Part shown: positions 23,241 through 32,051 of the stretch, in pieces
Position numbering within the stretch: position 1 is the first letter of the stretch
How the letters are laid out: each line of letters opens with the position of its first letter
Assembly: GCA_030603685.1 (NCBI GenBank)
Contig: JAUVXG010000021.1
Coordinates: 1-39,504, forward strand
Source: Pleomorphomonas sp.
GTDB taxonomy: Bacteria > Pseudomonadota > Alphaproteobacteria > Rhizobiales > Pleomorphomonadaceae
Length of the DNA: 39,504 nucleotides
Direction of reading: 5' to 3'
Program-made: the position numbers and the translations under genes
The notes under the pieces: model-generated
Told to the model about the DNA's origin: nothing
The model's database searches: none
What the model saw: the letters and a program-made list of their open reading frames with translations, nothing else

Positions 23241-25007
23241 TCAGGCGCCGAGGGCGCCGAGGCGGGCCGCCAGATCGGCGGCGCTGAAGGCGCCAATCAG
23301 GCGTGAGCCGGTGATTTCCCGCCCGTCGGTGTCGAGCAGAAACAAAGCTGGTGGTCCGACTACGCGGAAGCGCTCCATCAGTTCCTCGGCCTCGGCGGTC
23401 TGGGCGGTGATGTCGATGGTGATCCACGCGGTACTGGCGAGGCGAGCGCGGAGGTCCGGGTCGGCGAGGATCTTCTCGTTGGACTTGCAGACGGTGCACC
23501 AGTCGGCCGTGAACAGCACGAGCACCGGCTTGCCGGCGGACGCCTCGGCGGCGAAGGCGCGGTCGAAGTCGGCCGGTAACGTTCGGGACAGGGTGGCCAC
23601 TTCCGTGACCTCGCGGCCGGAGAGGAAGGCGAGCGGTCTGGAAGGATCTCCGCTGCCACCGGCTGCGCCGACGATCAGCACTGCGCCATAAAGAGCAGTC
23701 GAGAGACCCAGCGCCTTGGAAAAGCGGGCACTCCAGGGGCTCGTTCGTCCCATCCGATCGAACGCGCCGAGGAAGGTGGCGACGACTAGGGCCAGGACGC
23801 CCCACAGAGCCAGGCCGGCCGGCGCCGGCAGGAGACGAACGGCCAGCATGACGGCGACGCCGAGAAAGAGGAGACCGAAGAGGCGGCGGAAGCCGTCAAG
23901 CCAGGGGCCGGATTTGGGCAGGAAGCGCGCGCCGAAGGTGCCGGCCAACACCAGTGGCAGGCCCATACCAAGGCCGAGGGCGAATAGCGCTGCGCCACCG
24001 CGCGCGGCATTGCCGGTGTCGATGGCGTAAAGCATGGCCGCGGCGAGCGGCGGGGTAACACAGGGGCCGATCACCAATGCCGAGCCGAAACCAAGCAAGG
24101 CGGCGCCCCCGAGCGAACCGCCGCGCACGGGCAGACTGGCGATCCGCGTGACGACGAAGGACGGCAGCGTCAACTCGAACAGTCCGAACATGGCGAACGC
24201 CAGCGCGACGAATACGGCGGCTGAAAGACCCAGCATCGGCGGTGTCTGCAACAGGGCTTGGAGGTTGGCGCCGCTCCAGCCTGCCACGAGGCCGGCGAGG
24301 CCGTAGGCCGAGGCCATGGCCAGCACATAGGCTGTCGAAAGAGAGAAGCCGCGCGCTGCCGAGGGGCGCCCAGCACCAACCAGCAGTCCCGAGAGGATGG
24401 GGACCATCGGGAGAACGCATGGAGTGAAGGCGAGCAGCAGGCCGAACCCGACGAAGGCGGGAACGATGGTGAAAAGGCCGCCGGAAAGCGCTGCGTCGGC
24501 GCTCTGGTCCGTCGAGACGGCTACGCTCTGCGCTGGGGCAGGCGGATCGGCGGTATCTGCCAACAGAGAGCTGCGTGGCTGTTGGGTGACCGCGAGCGAG
24601 GCCAGGTCGATCCGGCTCCGGACCGGCGGGTAGCAGATGCCGGATTCCGCGCAGCCCTGATAGGTGACATTGAGGGCGCCGCTTTGCGGCAGTCCGGGAA
24701 CCGTCAGGGCGACGGCGTCATGGTAGACCTCGACCTTGCCGAAGTTGGGGTCGTCCTTGGTTTCGCCCGGCGGCGGCGCCAGCGGAAGTTCGGAGCCGGA
24801 AAGCGTCGCCTTCAGGCTGTCGCGGTAGAGATAGGCGCCGGGTGCTACCGTCCAGGAAAGGCGCAATGCGTCGCCGTCGCGGCTGGCGTCGAGCACGAAC
24901 ACCTTGTCGGCCGGTGGTGGTGTCGTCTCGGCCTGGGCAGTCAATGGCGAAAACAGAAGCGGCAGCAGAAGGATGAGAGCCCATTTCGTTTTGATCGAAC
25001 AAAACAT
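23241..25007 (-). CDS. dsbD: DsbD-type transmembrane thiol-disulfide reductase
   Basis: 588 residues with three modules. After the signal peptide (WALILLLPLLFSPLTAQA) comes a periplasmic N-terminal domain with YQGCAESGICYPP, the family's reactive Cys pair. Then follows a membrane domain of about eight helices carrying Cys in AFTPCVLPMVPI and VIGPCVTPPLAA. The C-terminal thioredoxin-like domain has FTADWCTVCKSNE. It carries electrons from cytoplasmic thioredoxin to periplasmic partners. The start at ATG 25007 fits the signal peptide; an upstream TTG at 25040 in frame is less likely. It is first in an operon with the DsbA-like and L,D-transpeptidase genes, and is divergent from a two-component system. 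Confidence 0.92.
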   Translation of the reverse strand: MFCSIKTKWALILLLPLLFSPLTAQAETTPPPADKVFVLDASRDGDALRLSWTVAPGAYLYRDSLKATLSGSELPLAPPPGETKDDPNFGKVEVYHDAVALTVPGLPQSGALNVTYQGCAESGICYPPVRSRIDLASLAVTQQPRSSLLADTADPPAPAQSVAVSTDQSADAALSGGLFTIVPAFVGFGLLLAFTPCVLPMVPILSGLLVGAGRPSAARGFSLSTAYVLAMASAYGLAGLVAGWSGANLQALLQTPPMLGLSAAVFVALAFAMFGLFELTLPSFVVTRIASLPVRGGSLGGAALLGFGSALVIGPCVTPPLAAAMLYAIDTGNAARGGAALFALGLGMGLPLVLAGTFGARFLPKSGPWLDGFRRLFGLLFLGVAVMLAVRLLPAPAGLALWGVLALVVATFLGAFDRMGRTSPWSARFSKALGLSTALYGAVLIVGAAGGSGDPSRPLAFLSGREVTEVATLSRTLPADFDRAFAAEASAGKPVLVLFTADWCTVCKSNEKILADPDLRARLASTAWITIDITAQTAEAEELMERFRVVGPPALFLLDTDGREITGSRLIGAFSAADLAARLGALGA

Positions 25008-25060
25008 GCCGCCGGTTGCCTCGCTGATTCCACAGAACAAGGCGCATAGTGTTGCCCGAC

Positions 25061-25077
25061 CTTAAGCCAGCCTTAAG
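25061..25077. promoter_or_regulatory. CTTAAG direct repeat, probable OmpR-type regulator site
   Basis: CTTAAG occurs at 25061-25066 and 25072-25077. The 11-bp period is typical of OmpR/PhoB-family regulators binding head to tail. Each half is itself palindromic, and CCTTAAG/CTTAAGG adds dyad symmetry. It sits 54 bp from the dsbD start and 49 bp from the response-regulator start, so it could control both directions. Confidence 0.6.
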
Positions 25078-25125
25078 GCAGGCAAGGTCCATCGGAACGA
25101 ATGGTTGCTGGTCGAGGAAAGCGCG

Positions 25126-25788
25126 ATGCGCATCTTGGTGGTCGAGGACGACCCGGTACTGGCCGACGGGTTGAAGGTGGGGCTGGGACTGATGGGGTCG
25201 ACGGTCGATGTGGTGTTCACCGCTGCCGACGCACGCGCCGCGCTTTCGGCAAACCGGTTCGACGCTGTGGTGCTTGATCGCATGCTGCCCGATGGCGCCG
25301 GCCTCGACATTCTGTCCGCTCTACGGCGGCAGGGCGACATGACGCCGGTGCTGCTGCTTACCGCCCTCGACGAGACGCCCGATCGGATCGCCGGTCTCGA
25401 TGCGGGGGCCGACGACTACCTCGGCAAGCCCTTCGATCTCGATGAGCTGGCGGCCCGCTTGCGCGCCATCGTTCGCCGCCGCGAGGGGCGGGCAAGTCCG
25501 GTGCTCGCAGTGGCCGGCATCGTGCTCGACCCTGCCACGTCCATGGTAACAGTGGGCGGCAAGGCCGTGTCGCTGTCGCGGCGGGAGTTCGCGGTGCTCT
25601 CGGCGCTGATGGAGTGGCCCGGCGCCATTCGCTCGCGCACCGAGCTGGAAGACCGGCTCTACGGCTGGCAGGAGGAAGTGGAGAGCAACGCCGTCGAGGT
25701 CCATATCCACAACCTGCGCGCCAAGGTCGGTCGCGCCGCGATCGAGACCGTTCGCGGCCTCGGCTACAGGCTGAGGACCGAACCGTGA
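25126..25788 (+). CDS. OmpR family response regulator
   Basis: 220 residues. The receiver domain has the acidic pocket VVEDD (residues 6-9), phospho-acceptor Asp51 in AVVLDRMLPD, and Lys in LGKPFD. The C-terminal winged helix includes LSRREFAVLSALMEWPG and VHIHNLRAKVGRAAIETVRGLGYRL, as in OmpR/QseB/PmrA-type regulators. The start at 25126 is chosen over TTG 25105 because the domain begins with MRILVVEDD and GAGGAAAG precedes it. It overlaps the kinase gene by three bases. The adjacent CTTAAG repeat suggests it regulates the divergent dsbD operon and itself. Confidence 0.92.
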   Translation: MRILVVEDDPVLADGLKVGLGLMGSTVDVVFTAADARAALSANRFDAVVLDRMLPDGAGLDILSALRRQGDMTPVLLLTALDETPDRIAGLDAGADDYLGKPFDLDELAARLRAIVRRREGRASPVLAVAGIVLDPATSMVTVGGKAVSLSRREFAVLSALMEWPGAIRSRTELEDRLYGWQEEVESNAVEVHIHNLRAKVGRAAIETVRGLGYRLRTEP

Positions 25789-27149
25789 CTTCGCTGCGCC
25801 GTCGCCTGTTCCTGCTGTTGATTTCCGCCACCGCCGCCATCTGGATATGCGCCGTCGGATGGATCTATTTCGCCAACCGGGCCGAACTCGAACACGTGCT
25901 GGATACCCGCCTGCAGGAGGCGGCGCGCATGGTTCATTCCATGGTGGCAAGCTCCAACCTGGAAACCGGCCACGCGGCTGCTGCCATGGCTGCCGACTTC
26001 ACCTATAGCCGGCAGCTGTCTTGCCAGGTCTGGTCGTTGAGCGGCCGGCTGCTCGCAAGGTCGGGTGGCGCGCCCGAAGGCAGTCTGGCCGAGGAAGCGG
26101 AGGGATTCTCCGATCGTCTGATCAACGGCGAGGCCTGGCGCGTCTACACTGTCGTGGATCCCGTGCACGGCGTGCGGGTGGCGGTGGGCGACCGCATCGG
26201 CCTGCGGACCCGGTTGGTGCGCGATCTGATCGTCGGGCTCGTCGGGCCGGCGCTTCTGACGGTGCCTCTGCTCGGTCTCCTGATTTGGGTGAGCCTTGGC
26301 CGAGGGCTGGCGCCGCTCCGCCGGATTGCCGGCGAGATAGCTGCCCGTAACGGCGACGATGTCAGTCCGGTGGCCGGCAAGGACGCTCCCGACGAGGTGC
26401 GGCCGCTGGTCGAAGCGCTGAATGGCCTGTTCGCCAAGGTGGAGACGGCGCGCCGCCACGAAAAGGAGATGACCGCCTTCGCCGCTCATGAGCTCAGGAC
26501 GCCGCTCGCCGGCCTAAAGACGCAGGCCCAGGTGGCCCTGGCGGCGAAGGAAGAGCAGGTCCGCGATGGAGCGCTTCGGCAGATCATCGCCTCGGTCGAC
26601 CGAGCCAGCCGTCTCGTCAGGCAGCTCCTGGCGCTGGCGCGACTGGAGGCACTGCCGGAGGTCGAACATGACGGACGCGAGCTGAACCTCGGCTCGTTGG
26701 TCAGGGAGGTCGCGGCCAGCCTGTCCCTTCGGCGGGAGATTGCGGTTCAGGTCGACGGTTCGCTTGACGGCTTGACCGTCCGGATGGATCGGGACAGCCT
26801 TTATCTCGTCATTCGCAACCTGCATGAAAACGCCGTCGAGCACGTGAGCCCGCCAGGCCATGTCGCCTGGTCGGCACTGCCGCATGGCGCGGGCGTCGTC
26901 ATCGAGGACGATGGTCCCGGCATCCCGGAAGATGAACTGGCCGAGGTGACGCGACGCTTCTTTCGAGGACGTTTCAGGAGCGGTGCCGGCAGTGGTCTCG
27001 GCCTGGCCATCGCCGATCTCGCCGCCCGTCGCCTTGGTGCGCAGCTCGCCTTTTCCAATCGGGCGGACGCCCCCGGCCTCAGGGTGGAGGTCCGCTTTCC
27101 GATGGTGGCAGACGCCGTCGAACAAACCTCATCGCCCCTCGTCGAGTGA
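25785..27149 (+). CDS. Sensor histidine kinase (QseC/PmrB-like)
   Basis: 454 residues from a GTG start that overlaps the response-regulator stop. The first membrane helix is at about 8-30 (FLLLISATAAIWICAVGWIYF). A periplasmic sensor of about 130 residues follows, with one Cys in RQLSCQVWSLSG. The second helix is at about 147-170, then a HAMP-like linker. The H-box is AFAAHELRTPLAGLK (His235). The catalytic domain has NLHENAVEH (N box), VIEDDGPGIP (G1) and GAGSGLGLAI (G2). In N-box alignment the usual Asn-Ala is preceded by HE, as in the QseC group. A periplasmic thiol, metal or envelope cue is plausible given the dsb neighbours. Confidence 0.9.
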   Translation: MTSLRRRLFLLLISATAAIWICAVGWIYFANRAELEHVLDTRLQEAARMVHSMVASSNLETGHAAAAMAADFTYSRQLSCQVWSLSGRLLARSGGAPEGSLAEEAEGFSDRLINGEAWRVYTVVDPVHGVRVAVGDRIGLRTRLVRDLIVGLVGPALLTVPLLGLLIWVSLGRGLAPLRRIAGEIAARNGDDVSPVAGKDAPDEVRPLVEALNGLFAKVETARRHEKEMTAFAAHELRTPLAGLKTQAQVALAAKEEQVRDGALRQIIASVDRASRLVRQLLALARLEALPEVEHDGRELNLGSLVREVAASLSLRREIAVQVDGSLDGLTVRMDRDSLYLVIRNLHENAVEHVSPPGHVAWSALPHGAGVVIEDDGPGIPEDELAEVTRRFFRGRFRSGAGSGLGLAIADLAARRLGAQLAFSNRADAPGLRVEVRFPMVADAVEQTSSPLVE

Positions 27150-27234
27150 CGTTACGGGCCGGCGAAGGAGCGTCTGATCCAGGAAGCCAGTGGTTGCTTC
27201 GGCCTGTGGCGTCAAGCGGCGGTGCGCCCGGGCA

Positions 27235-27304
27235 CGGTCTGCACCGATCTCCAACGTGGCGCTGCCAGCACTCTCGCGACCGGGTCGACCGTCGGTGCAG
27301 ACCG
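27235..27304. repeat. 13-bp inverted repeat with 44-nt loop
   Basis: CGGTCTGCACCGA (27235-27247) and TCGGTGCAGACCG (27292-27304) are perfect inverted repeats separated by 44 nt, in the 214-bp gap between the convergent kinase and LacI genes. There is no T-run, and no transposase or target duplication was seen. It could fold as a terminator-like RNA stem or be a remnant of a mobile end. Confidence 0.5.
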
Positions 27305-27363
27305 CAGCTCCGATGCCGCTGACAAGTCCCCGGGCGCCGGAGTTCTCCGCGCGGGCCCGTCCG

Positions 27364-28350
27364 TCAGGCGGAGCGCTTCGTCGAGTTGCGCTCGATGAGC
27401 TTGCCCGAGAGCATCACCACCCGTGGCGCCATCTCCGGCGTCTCGATGCGCTCGAAAAGAAGGCGCATGGCCGAATGGCCGATGTCGGCCACCGGCTGCT
27501 GGATAACGGTGATGCCGGAGCCGATGAGACCGGTCCAGATCTCGTTGTCGAAGCCGGCCAGTGCGATGTCTTGCGGCGCCCGCAGTTCCAGCTCCTGCAT
27601 CGCCTGGGCTATGCCCAGGAGGATCAGACCGTTGGAGGCGATCAGCGCTTCCGGCTTGTCCTTGCGCGACAGGATCTCGCGGGCAGCCACTACAGCCGCC
27701 TCGGGGTTGGGTGCCACGAAGTTGGCGCGCGGCGTCAGACCACAGTCGTTCATCGCTTCGGTGTAGCCGCTCAGGCGGTCGCGCGCGGTGGACGAGGTGT
27801 TGCCGAACAGACCCTCGATGACCCGGAAGCCCCGCGCGTAAAGGTGTGAAACCAGCGTGGCCGCCGCCTGACGATTGTCGAGTACCACCGAATCGTGCCG
27901 GCCCGGCGGGCCGTGCCGGTCGACCAGCACCACCGGAAAATCGAAGTTCAACCGGTCGAGCTGTGCCGCCGTTTCGCGCGTCGGTGCGTAGATGACGCCG
28001 GTCACCCGCTCTTCCTGCATCAGGCGCAGATACATGGTCTCGCGCGACGGGTTCTCGTCGGTGTTGCACAGCACCACCCGCATGTTGGCGAGATAGGCGG
28101 CATCCTCGACAGCGCGACTCAGCGTCGTGAAAAAGGGGTTCCGGATGTCGGGAACGATCAGGCCGATGGTGTTGGAATGCTGCGAGCGGAGCCGGCGCGC
28201 CGACAGATTCGGCCGGTAACCGGTCAGCCGAATGGCGGTTTCCACACGTTCGCGCAGCTCCGGCTTGACGGTATGGTTGGCGAGAACACGCGAAACCGTT
28301 GCCGGCGAAACGCCTGCCGCAACAGCCACATCCTTGATGCCAACGCTCAT
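27364..28350 (-). CDS. LacI family repressor, probable FruR-type regulator of the fructose PTS
   Basis: 328 residues. The HTH at the extreme N-terminus is GIKDVAVAAGVSPATVSRVLANH, with the hinge helix YRPNLSARRLRS. The periplasmic-binding-like effector domain follows (TIGLIVPDIRNPFFTTLSRAVEDAA, VVLVDRHGP, IALAGFDNEIWTGL). The start at 28350 places the HTH at residue 4; longer in-frame starts are possible but add unrelated residues. It is divergent from the fructose PTS genes, with palindromic LacI-type operators between and inside them. It is therefore the probable fructose-1-phosphate-type repressor, although the effector is inferred. Confidence 0.88.
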   Translation of the reverse strand: MSVGIKDVAVAAGVSPATVSRVLANHTVKPELRERVETAIRLTGYRPNLSARRLRSQHSNTIGLIVPDIRNPFFTTLSRAVEDAAYLANMRVVLCNTDENPSRETMYLRLMQEERVTGVIYAPTRETAAQLDRLNFDFPVVLVDRHGPPGRHDSVVLDNRQAAATLVSHLYARGFRVIEGLFGNTSSTARDRLSGYTEAMNDCGLTPRANFVAPNPEAAVVAAREILSRKDKPEALIASNGLILLGIAQAMQELELRAPQDIALAGFDNEIWTGLIGSGITVIQQPVADIGHSAMRLLFERIETPEMAPRVVMLSGKLIERNSTKRSA

Positions 28351-28351
28351 A

Positions 28352-28367
28352 GCTAAAATCGTTCTCC
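28352..28367. promoter_or_regulatory. Weak LacI-type half-operator at repressor start
   Basis: GCTAAAATCGTTCTCC partly matches the CTGAAAACGTTTTC motif found at 28463 and 29325, with the central CG retained. It abuts the repressor start codon and could serve autoregulation. The match is imperfect. Confidence 0.25.
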
Positions 28368-28462
28368 GTTTACGGCGAAGAAAATCACGTCTAAAGACGG
28401 CCTTCAATAAGGGTTTTTCCAGCTTTCCCCCGAAAGCAAGCCCGTGATATCTGCGTTTTATG

Positions 28463-28482
28463 AACTGAAAAGGTTTTCAGTT
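28463..28482. promoter_or_regulatory. LacI/FruR-type operator upstream of fructose PTS operon
   Basis: AACTGAAAA (28463-28471) and TTTTCAGTT (28474-28482) are perfect 9-bp arms around GG. The form resembles FruR/Cra sites (TGAAAC-GTTTCA). It lies 29 bp before the PTS gene start, next to the ribosome-binding site, where binding would block transcription. Confidence 0.75.
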
Positions 28483-28511
28483 TTCTGAGATGCGGAGGAG
28501 AGGGAAGTTAC

Positions 28512-31034
28512 ATGTCGACCAGCACCAAGCCACTTCTCGCGACCGAGCTCACCCGCATGAAGGCCGCGCCGGCCAACAAGGAGGCAGCCATTCGTCAGGC
28601 CTGCGCTCTTCTGGCCGATGGCGGTTACATCGACCCCGCCTACGCCGACAGTATGATGCGCCGTGAAGAGGTGGCGGAAACCTATCTCGGTCACGGCGTC
28701 GCCATTCCCCACGGCATGAATGCCGATCGCGGCCTCATCAGGCACAACGGCCTAGCGATCCTGCAGATTCCCGGTGGTTTGACCTGGAACGACGGCCAGA
28801 CCGTCAAGCTGGTTGTCGCCATCGCCGCCCAGTCTGACGACCACATTGCCGTGCTGCGCCGGCTGACCCGCCTGTTCCAGAACGAAGCCGAGCTCGAGGC
28901 GCTGTTCGAGGTCGACGATCCCATGGCGATCATCGCCGCGCTCGACAAGACCGCTGCCGCCAACGTTTCCGCTGAAGCCGCCGTTCCCGACGACCTCGAC
29001 CTGAAGATCGACTGGGTCGTCGACTACCCCAACGGTCTGCATGCGCGCCCGGCCAGCCGCTGGGTCGACGCCGCCAAGGCGGCCGGAACGCGCATCCAGA
29101 TCCGGCGCGGCGCCGATGTCGCCGACCCGACACGGCTGGTTTCCCTGCTGCAGCTGGGCCTGCGAGCTGGCGAAACCATTACGGTTTCCGCTGCCGGCGC
29201 CAATGCCGCTGTTGCGCTCTCCACCTTCATGCGCGTGGTCGAAGGCCTCACCGCCGAGGAAAAGGCCGACGCCGCCAAGGCGCCGCAGCCGACCGGTGGC
29301 AAGGGCTGGACGCCCGCTACCAATCTGAAAACGTTTTCTGGTGTTGCCGCCGCCCCCGGCGTGGTCGTCGCCCCCGTGCACGTGCTGAAGAGTGCCATGG
29401 TGGAGATCGCCGACACGCCGACCGATCTCATAACCGCCTCAACGGTGCTCGATGACGCCATCGCCACGACGCTTGCCGAACTGAAGACCGTCGCTGCCGA
29501 AGCAGCCGTCAAGGTGGGACAGTCGGAAGCGGCCATCTTCGAAGCTCATGCCGAACTTCTGGCCGACCCGGAGCTTCTCACCAAGGCCTCGGCGCTCGTT
29601 GTTGCCGGCCACGGCCCCGCCTGGTCCTGGCGCGCGGCCGTCGAGGAAGTCGCCGTCTCGCTTGAAAGCAACGCCAATGCCTTGCTCGCCGCCCGCGCAT
29701 CGGACGTGCGCGACGTCGGTCACCGCGTGCTGACCAAGCTGGCGCCTGAAGCGGCCGGTGGTTCGGCGATCGTGCTGCCGTCGACCCCGTCGATCCTGAT
29801 CGCAACCGATCTCACCCCGTCGGATACCATCGGTCTCGACACCGCGCGCATCGCCGGCCTTGCGACCGCGCAGGGCGGCCCGACCTCGCACACCGCCATT
29901 CTTGCCCGCACGCTCGGCCTGCCGGCCGTGGTGGCGCTGGGTGCCGGCCTTCTCGACACCCCGGCGGGCGCTACGGCCATTCTCGACGGTGCTGCCGGTC
30001 GGCTCTATCTCGACCCCACCGAAGCAGACCTTACGTCCGCGCGCGCCTTCATCGAGGCCGATGCCAGGCGCGCTGCATCGGAGGCCGAGGGGCGCGCGCT
30101 CTCGGCCTCCACCACCGACGGCGTGACGATCGAGATCGGGGCCAACATCAACAAGCCCGCCGACGTTGCCGGCGCCATCGATCAGGGCGCCGAGGGCGTC
30201 GGGTTGATGCGCACCGAGTTCCTGTTCCTCGATGGCGGCCACACGCCGAGCGAGGACGAGCAGTTCGCCACCTATAGCGCCATGGTCGAGAACCTCGGCG
30301 GCCGTCCACTGATCGTCCGCACGCTGGACATCGGCGGCGACAAGCAGGCGCCGCATCTGAAGCTGCCGCGCGAGGAAAATCCCTTCCTCGGGGTGCGCGG
30401 CACCCGCCTCACCCTGCGCCGCCCCGACCTGATGCGGCCGCAACTCCGCGCCCTCTACCGCGTCGCAAGGACCGGCGCCAACCTCAAGATCATGCTGCCC
30501 ATGATCACCTCGCTCGACGAGATCCTGGCCGTCCGCAAGGTGGCCGATGAGGTGAGGACCGAGGTCGGCGCGCCGGCCGTGCCGCTCGGTATCATGGTGG
30601 AAGTCCCGTCGACGGCGGTGATGGCCGATGTCTATGCCGAACATGTCGACTTCTTCTCCATCGGCACCAACGACCTCACGCAATACACGCTCGCCATCGA
30701 CCGGCAGCATCCGGACCTCGCCGCCGAGGCCGACAGCCTGCATCCCGCCGTTCTGCGCCTGATCGGCAAAACGGTGGAAGGCGCCGCCAAGCACGGCCGC
30801 TGGGTCGGCGTCTGCGGCGGCATCGCCGGCGATCCGTTCGGCGCGTCGCTCCTGGCCGGTCTAGGCGTCAACGAACTGTCGATGACCGTTCGCGATATCC
30901 CCGCCGTCAAGGTGCGCCTGCGGTCGGCGTCGATGGCCGATCTGAAGGCGTTGGCCCAGAAGGCGATCGCCGCGCGCACGGCCGCCGAGGTCCGGGCGCT
31001 CGAGTCTGCCGCCCCCACTGGAGATGCGGCATGA
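28512..31034 (+). CDS. fruB: Fructose PTS multiphosphoryl transfer protein, EIIA-HPr-EI fusion
   Basis: 840 residues. EIIA(Fru) is N-terminal (1-150) with active His66 in GHGVAIPHGMN. HPr is in the middle (about 165-255) with NGLHARPAS and phospho-His177. Enzyme I occupies about residue 275 to the end, with phospho-His460 in QGGPTSHTAILARTLG, a PEP-binding region EGVGLMRTEFLF and active Cys in GVCGGIAGDP. One polypeptide can carry phosphate from PEP all the way to EIIB. The EIIA-HPr-EI order and lack of separate general PTS genes nearby are usual for proteobacterial fructose systems. GGAGGAGAGGGA precedes the ATG. It overlaps the 1-phosphofructokinase gene by four bases. Confidence 0.93.
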   Translation: MSTSTKPLLATELTRMKAAPANKEAAIRQACALLADGGYIDPAYADSMMRREEVAETYLGHGVAIPHGMNADRGLIRHNGLAILQIPGGLTWNDGQTVKLVVAIAAQSDDHIAVLRRLTRLFQNEAELEALFEVDDPMAIIAALDKTAAANVSAEAAVPDDLDLKIDWVVDYPNGLHARPASRWVDAAKAAGTRIQIRRGADVADPTRLVSLLQLGLRAGETITVSAAGANAAVALSTFMRVVEGLTAEEKADAAKAPQPTGGKGWTPATNLKTFSGVAAAPGVVVAPVHVLKSAMVEIADTPTDLITASTVLDDAIATTLAELKTVAAEAAVKVGQSEAAIFEAHAELLADPELLTKASALVVAGHGPAWSWRAAVEEVAVSLESNANALLAARASDVRDVGHRVLTKLAPEAAGGSAIVLPSTPSILIATDLTPSDTIGLDTARIAGLATAQGGPTSHTAILARTLGLPAVVALGAGLLDTPAGATAILDGAAGRLYLDPTEADLTSARAFIEADARRAASEAEGRALSASTTDGVTIEIGANINKPADVAGAIDQGAEGVGLMRTEFLFLDGGHTPSEDEQFATYSAMVENLGGRPLIVRTLDIGGDKQAPHLKLPREENPFLGVRGTRLTLRRPDLMRPQLRALYRVARTGANLKIMLPMITSLDEILAVRKVADEVRTEVGAPAVPLGIMVEVPSTAVMADVYAEHVDFFSIGTNDLTQYTLAIDRQHPDLAAEADSLHPAVLRLIGKTVEGAAKHGRWVGVCGGIAGDPFGASLLAGLGVNELSMTVRDIPAVKVRLRSASMADLKALAQKAIAARTAAEVRALESAAPTGDAA
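29325..29340. promoter_or_regulatory. Intragenic LacI/FruR-type operator in fruB
   Basis: CTGAAAACGTTTTCTG lies in the HPr-EI linker coding region. GAAAACGTTTTC is a perfect 12-bp palindrome with the central CG typical of LacI-family sites, and it resembles the promoter site 0.86 kb upstream. It encodes LKTFS in the linker, where sequence constraint is low. It may act as an auxiliary operator for looping. Confidence 0.5.
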
Positions 31035-31978
31035 AGCCGATCGTTACCATTACGCTCAACCCCGCCGTCGACCTGACCATCGAGGTCGCCGGCCTTGCCA
31101 AGGGGGGCGTCAACCGCGCCGAGCGCTCGCAGACCAATGCCGGCGGCAAGGGCGTCAACGTCGCCGGCTGCTCCGCCGACTGGCGCGGCCAGATTACGGC
31201 GACCGGTGTGCTTGGGCGCGGCAACGACGGCACCTTCGTCGAGCTGTTCGCGACCAAGGGCATCTCGGACAAGTTCATCCGCGTCGCTGGCGATACGCGC
31301 ACCAACATCAAGATCGCCGACACAGCCGCCGGCGAGACCACCGATCTCAACACGCCGGGTCTCACGGTCGACGCCGACTGCCTCGCTCGTGTCACCGCTG
31401 CCGCCCGCGAAGCCGCGAAGGGCGGCGCCGTGGTGGTGATCGGCGGCTCGCTGCCGGCCGGCGTTGCACCCGACGCCTTGCGCCCGCTGGTGGCAACCCT
31501 CAACGGCGTCGGCGCCGACGTGGTGGCTGACACGTCCGGCGCCCCGCTCAAGGCGCTGTTGTCCGGCACCGGCAAGGAACTGCCCTACGCGGTGAAGCCA
31601 AACCGGCACGAACTCGAAGAACTGGTCGGTCGTCCGCTCCCCGACTTCAAAGCGCTGATCGGTGCCGCCGAGGAGATCGTCCAGGGCGGCGTGCGTCTGG
31701 TGGTCGTCTCCTGCGGCGAGGATGGTGCGCTGTTCGTCACCGCCGAAGAAAAGCTGTCCGCCCGTCTGCCGAGGGTCGAAGCGCTGAGCACCGTCGGCGC
31801 CGGTGACGCCATGGTGGCTGGCATTGCCACCGCATTGGCCGAGGCCAAGCCGCTCGAGATCATCGCCCGGCAGGCTGTCGCCTTCGCCGCGGCCAAGCTC
31901 CGGCGCGTCGGCCCCCATCTGCCCGAGCGCGCCGTCGTCGAGGCGCTCGCCGCGCAGGCCGAGATCACCTGTCTCTAG
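31031..31978 (+). CDS. fruK: 1-phosphofructokinase
   Basis: 315 residues of the PfkB ribokinase fold. The N-terminus VTITLNPAVDLTIEV is characteristic of FruK/LacC/PfkB. TNAGGKGVNVAG is the first PfkB signature. STVGAGDAMVAGIATALA carries the GAGD anion hole with the catalytic Asp. It phosphorylates fructose 1-phosphate, made by the PTS, to fructose 1,6-bisphosphate. It sits between the fusion phosphotransferase (ATGA overlap) and the EIIBC gene (73-bp gap with its own GGAGG). Confidence 0.92.
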   Translation: MKPIVTITLNPAVDLTIEVAGLAKGGVNRAERSQTNAGGKGVNVAGCSADWRGQITATGVLGRGNDGTFVELFATKGISDKFIRVAGDTRTNIKIADTAAGETTDLNTPGLTVDADCLARVTAAAREAAKGGAVVVIGGSLPAGVAPDALRPLVATLNGVGADVVADTSGAPLKALLSGTGKELPYAVKPNRHELEELVGRPLPDFKALIGAAEEIVQGGVRLVVVSCGEDGALFVTAEEKLSARLPRVEALSTVGAGDAMVAGIATALAEAKPLEIIARQAVAFAAAKLRRVGPHLPERAVVEALAAQAEITCL

Positions 31979-32051
31979 CACCCACTTTCGAGAATATCCC
32001 TGACCTCCCGCCGGGGGATGGCAGCGGGAAGACCTTTAACGGAGGATGACA

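Noticed and set aside
29439-31981. Long minus-strand open frames opposite the fructose PTS genes
   Set aside because: They mirror fruB and fruK, which are clearly coding; no protein family recognised in the antisense frames.
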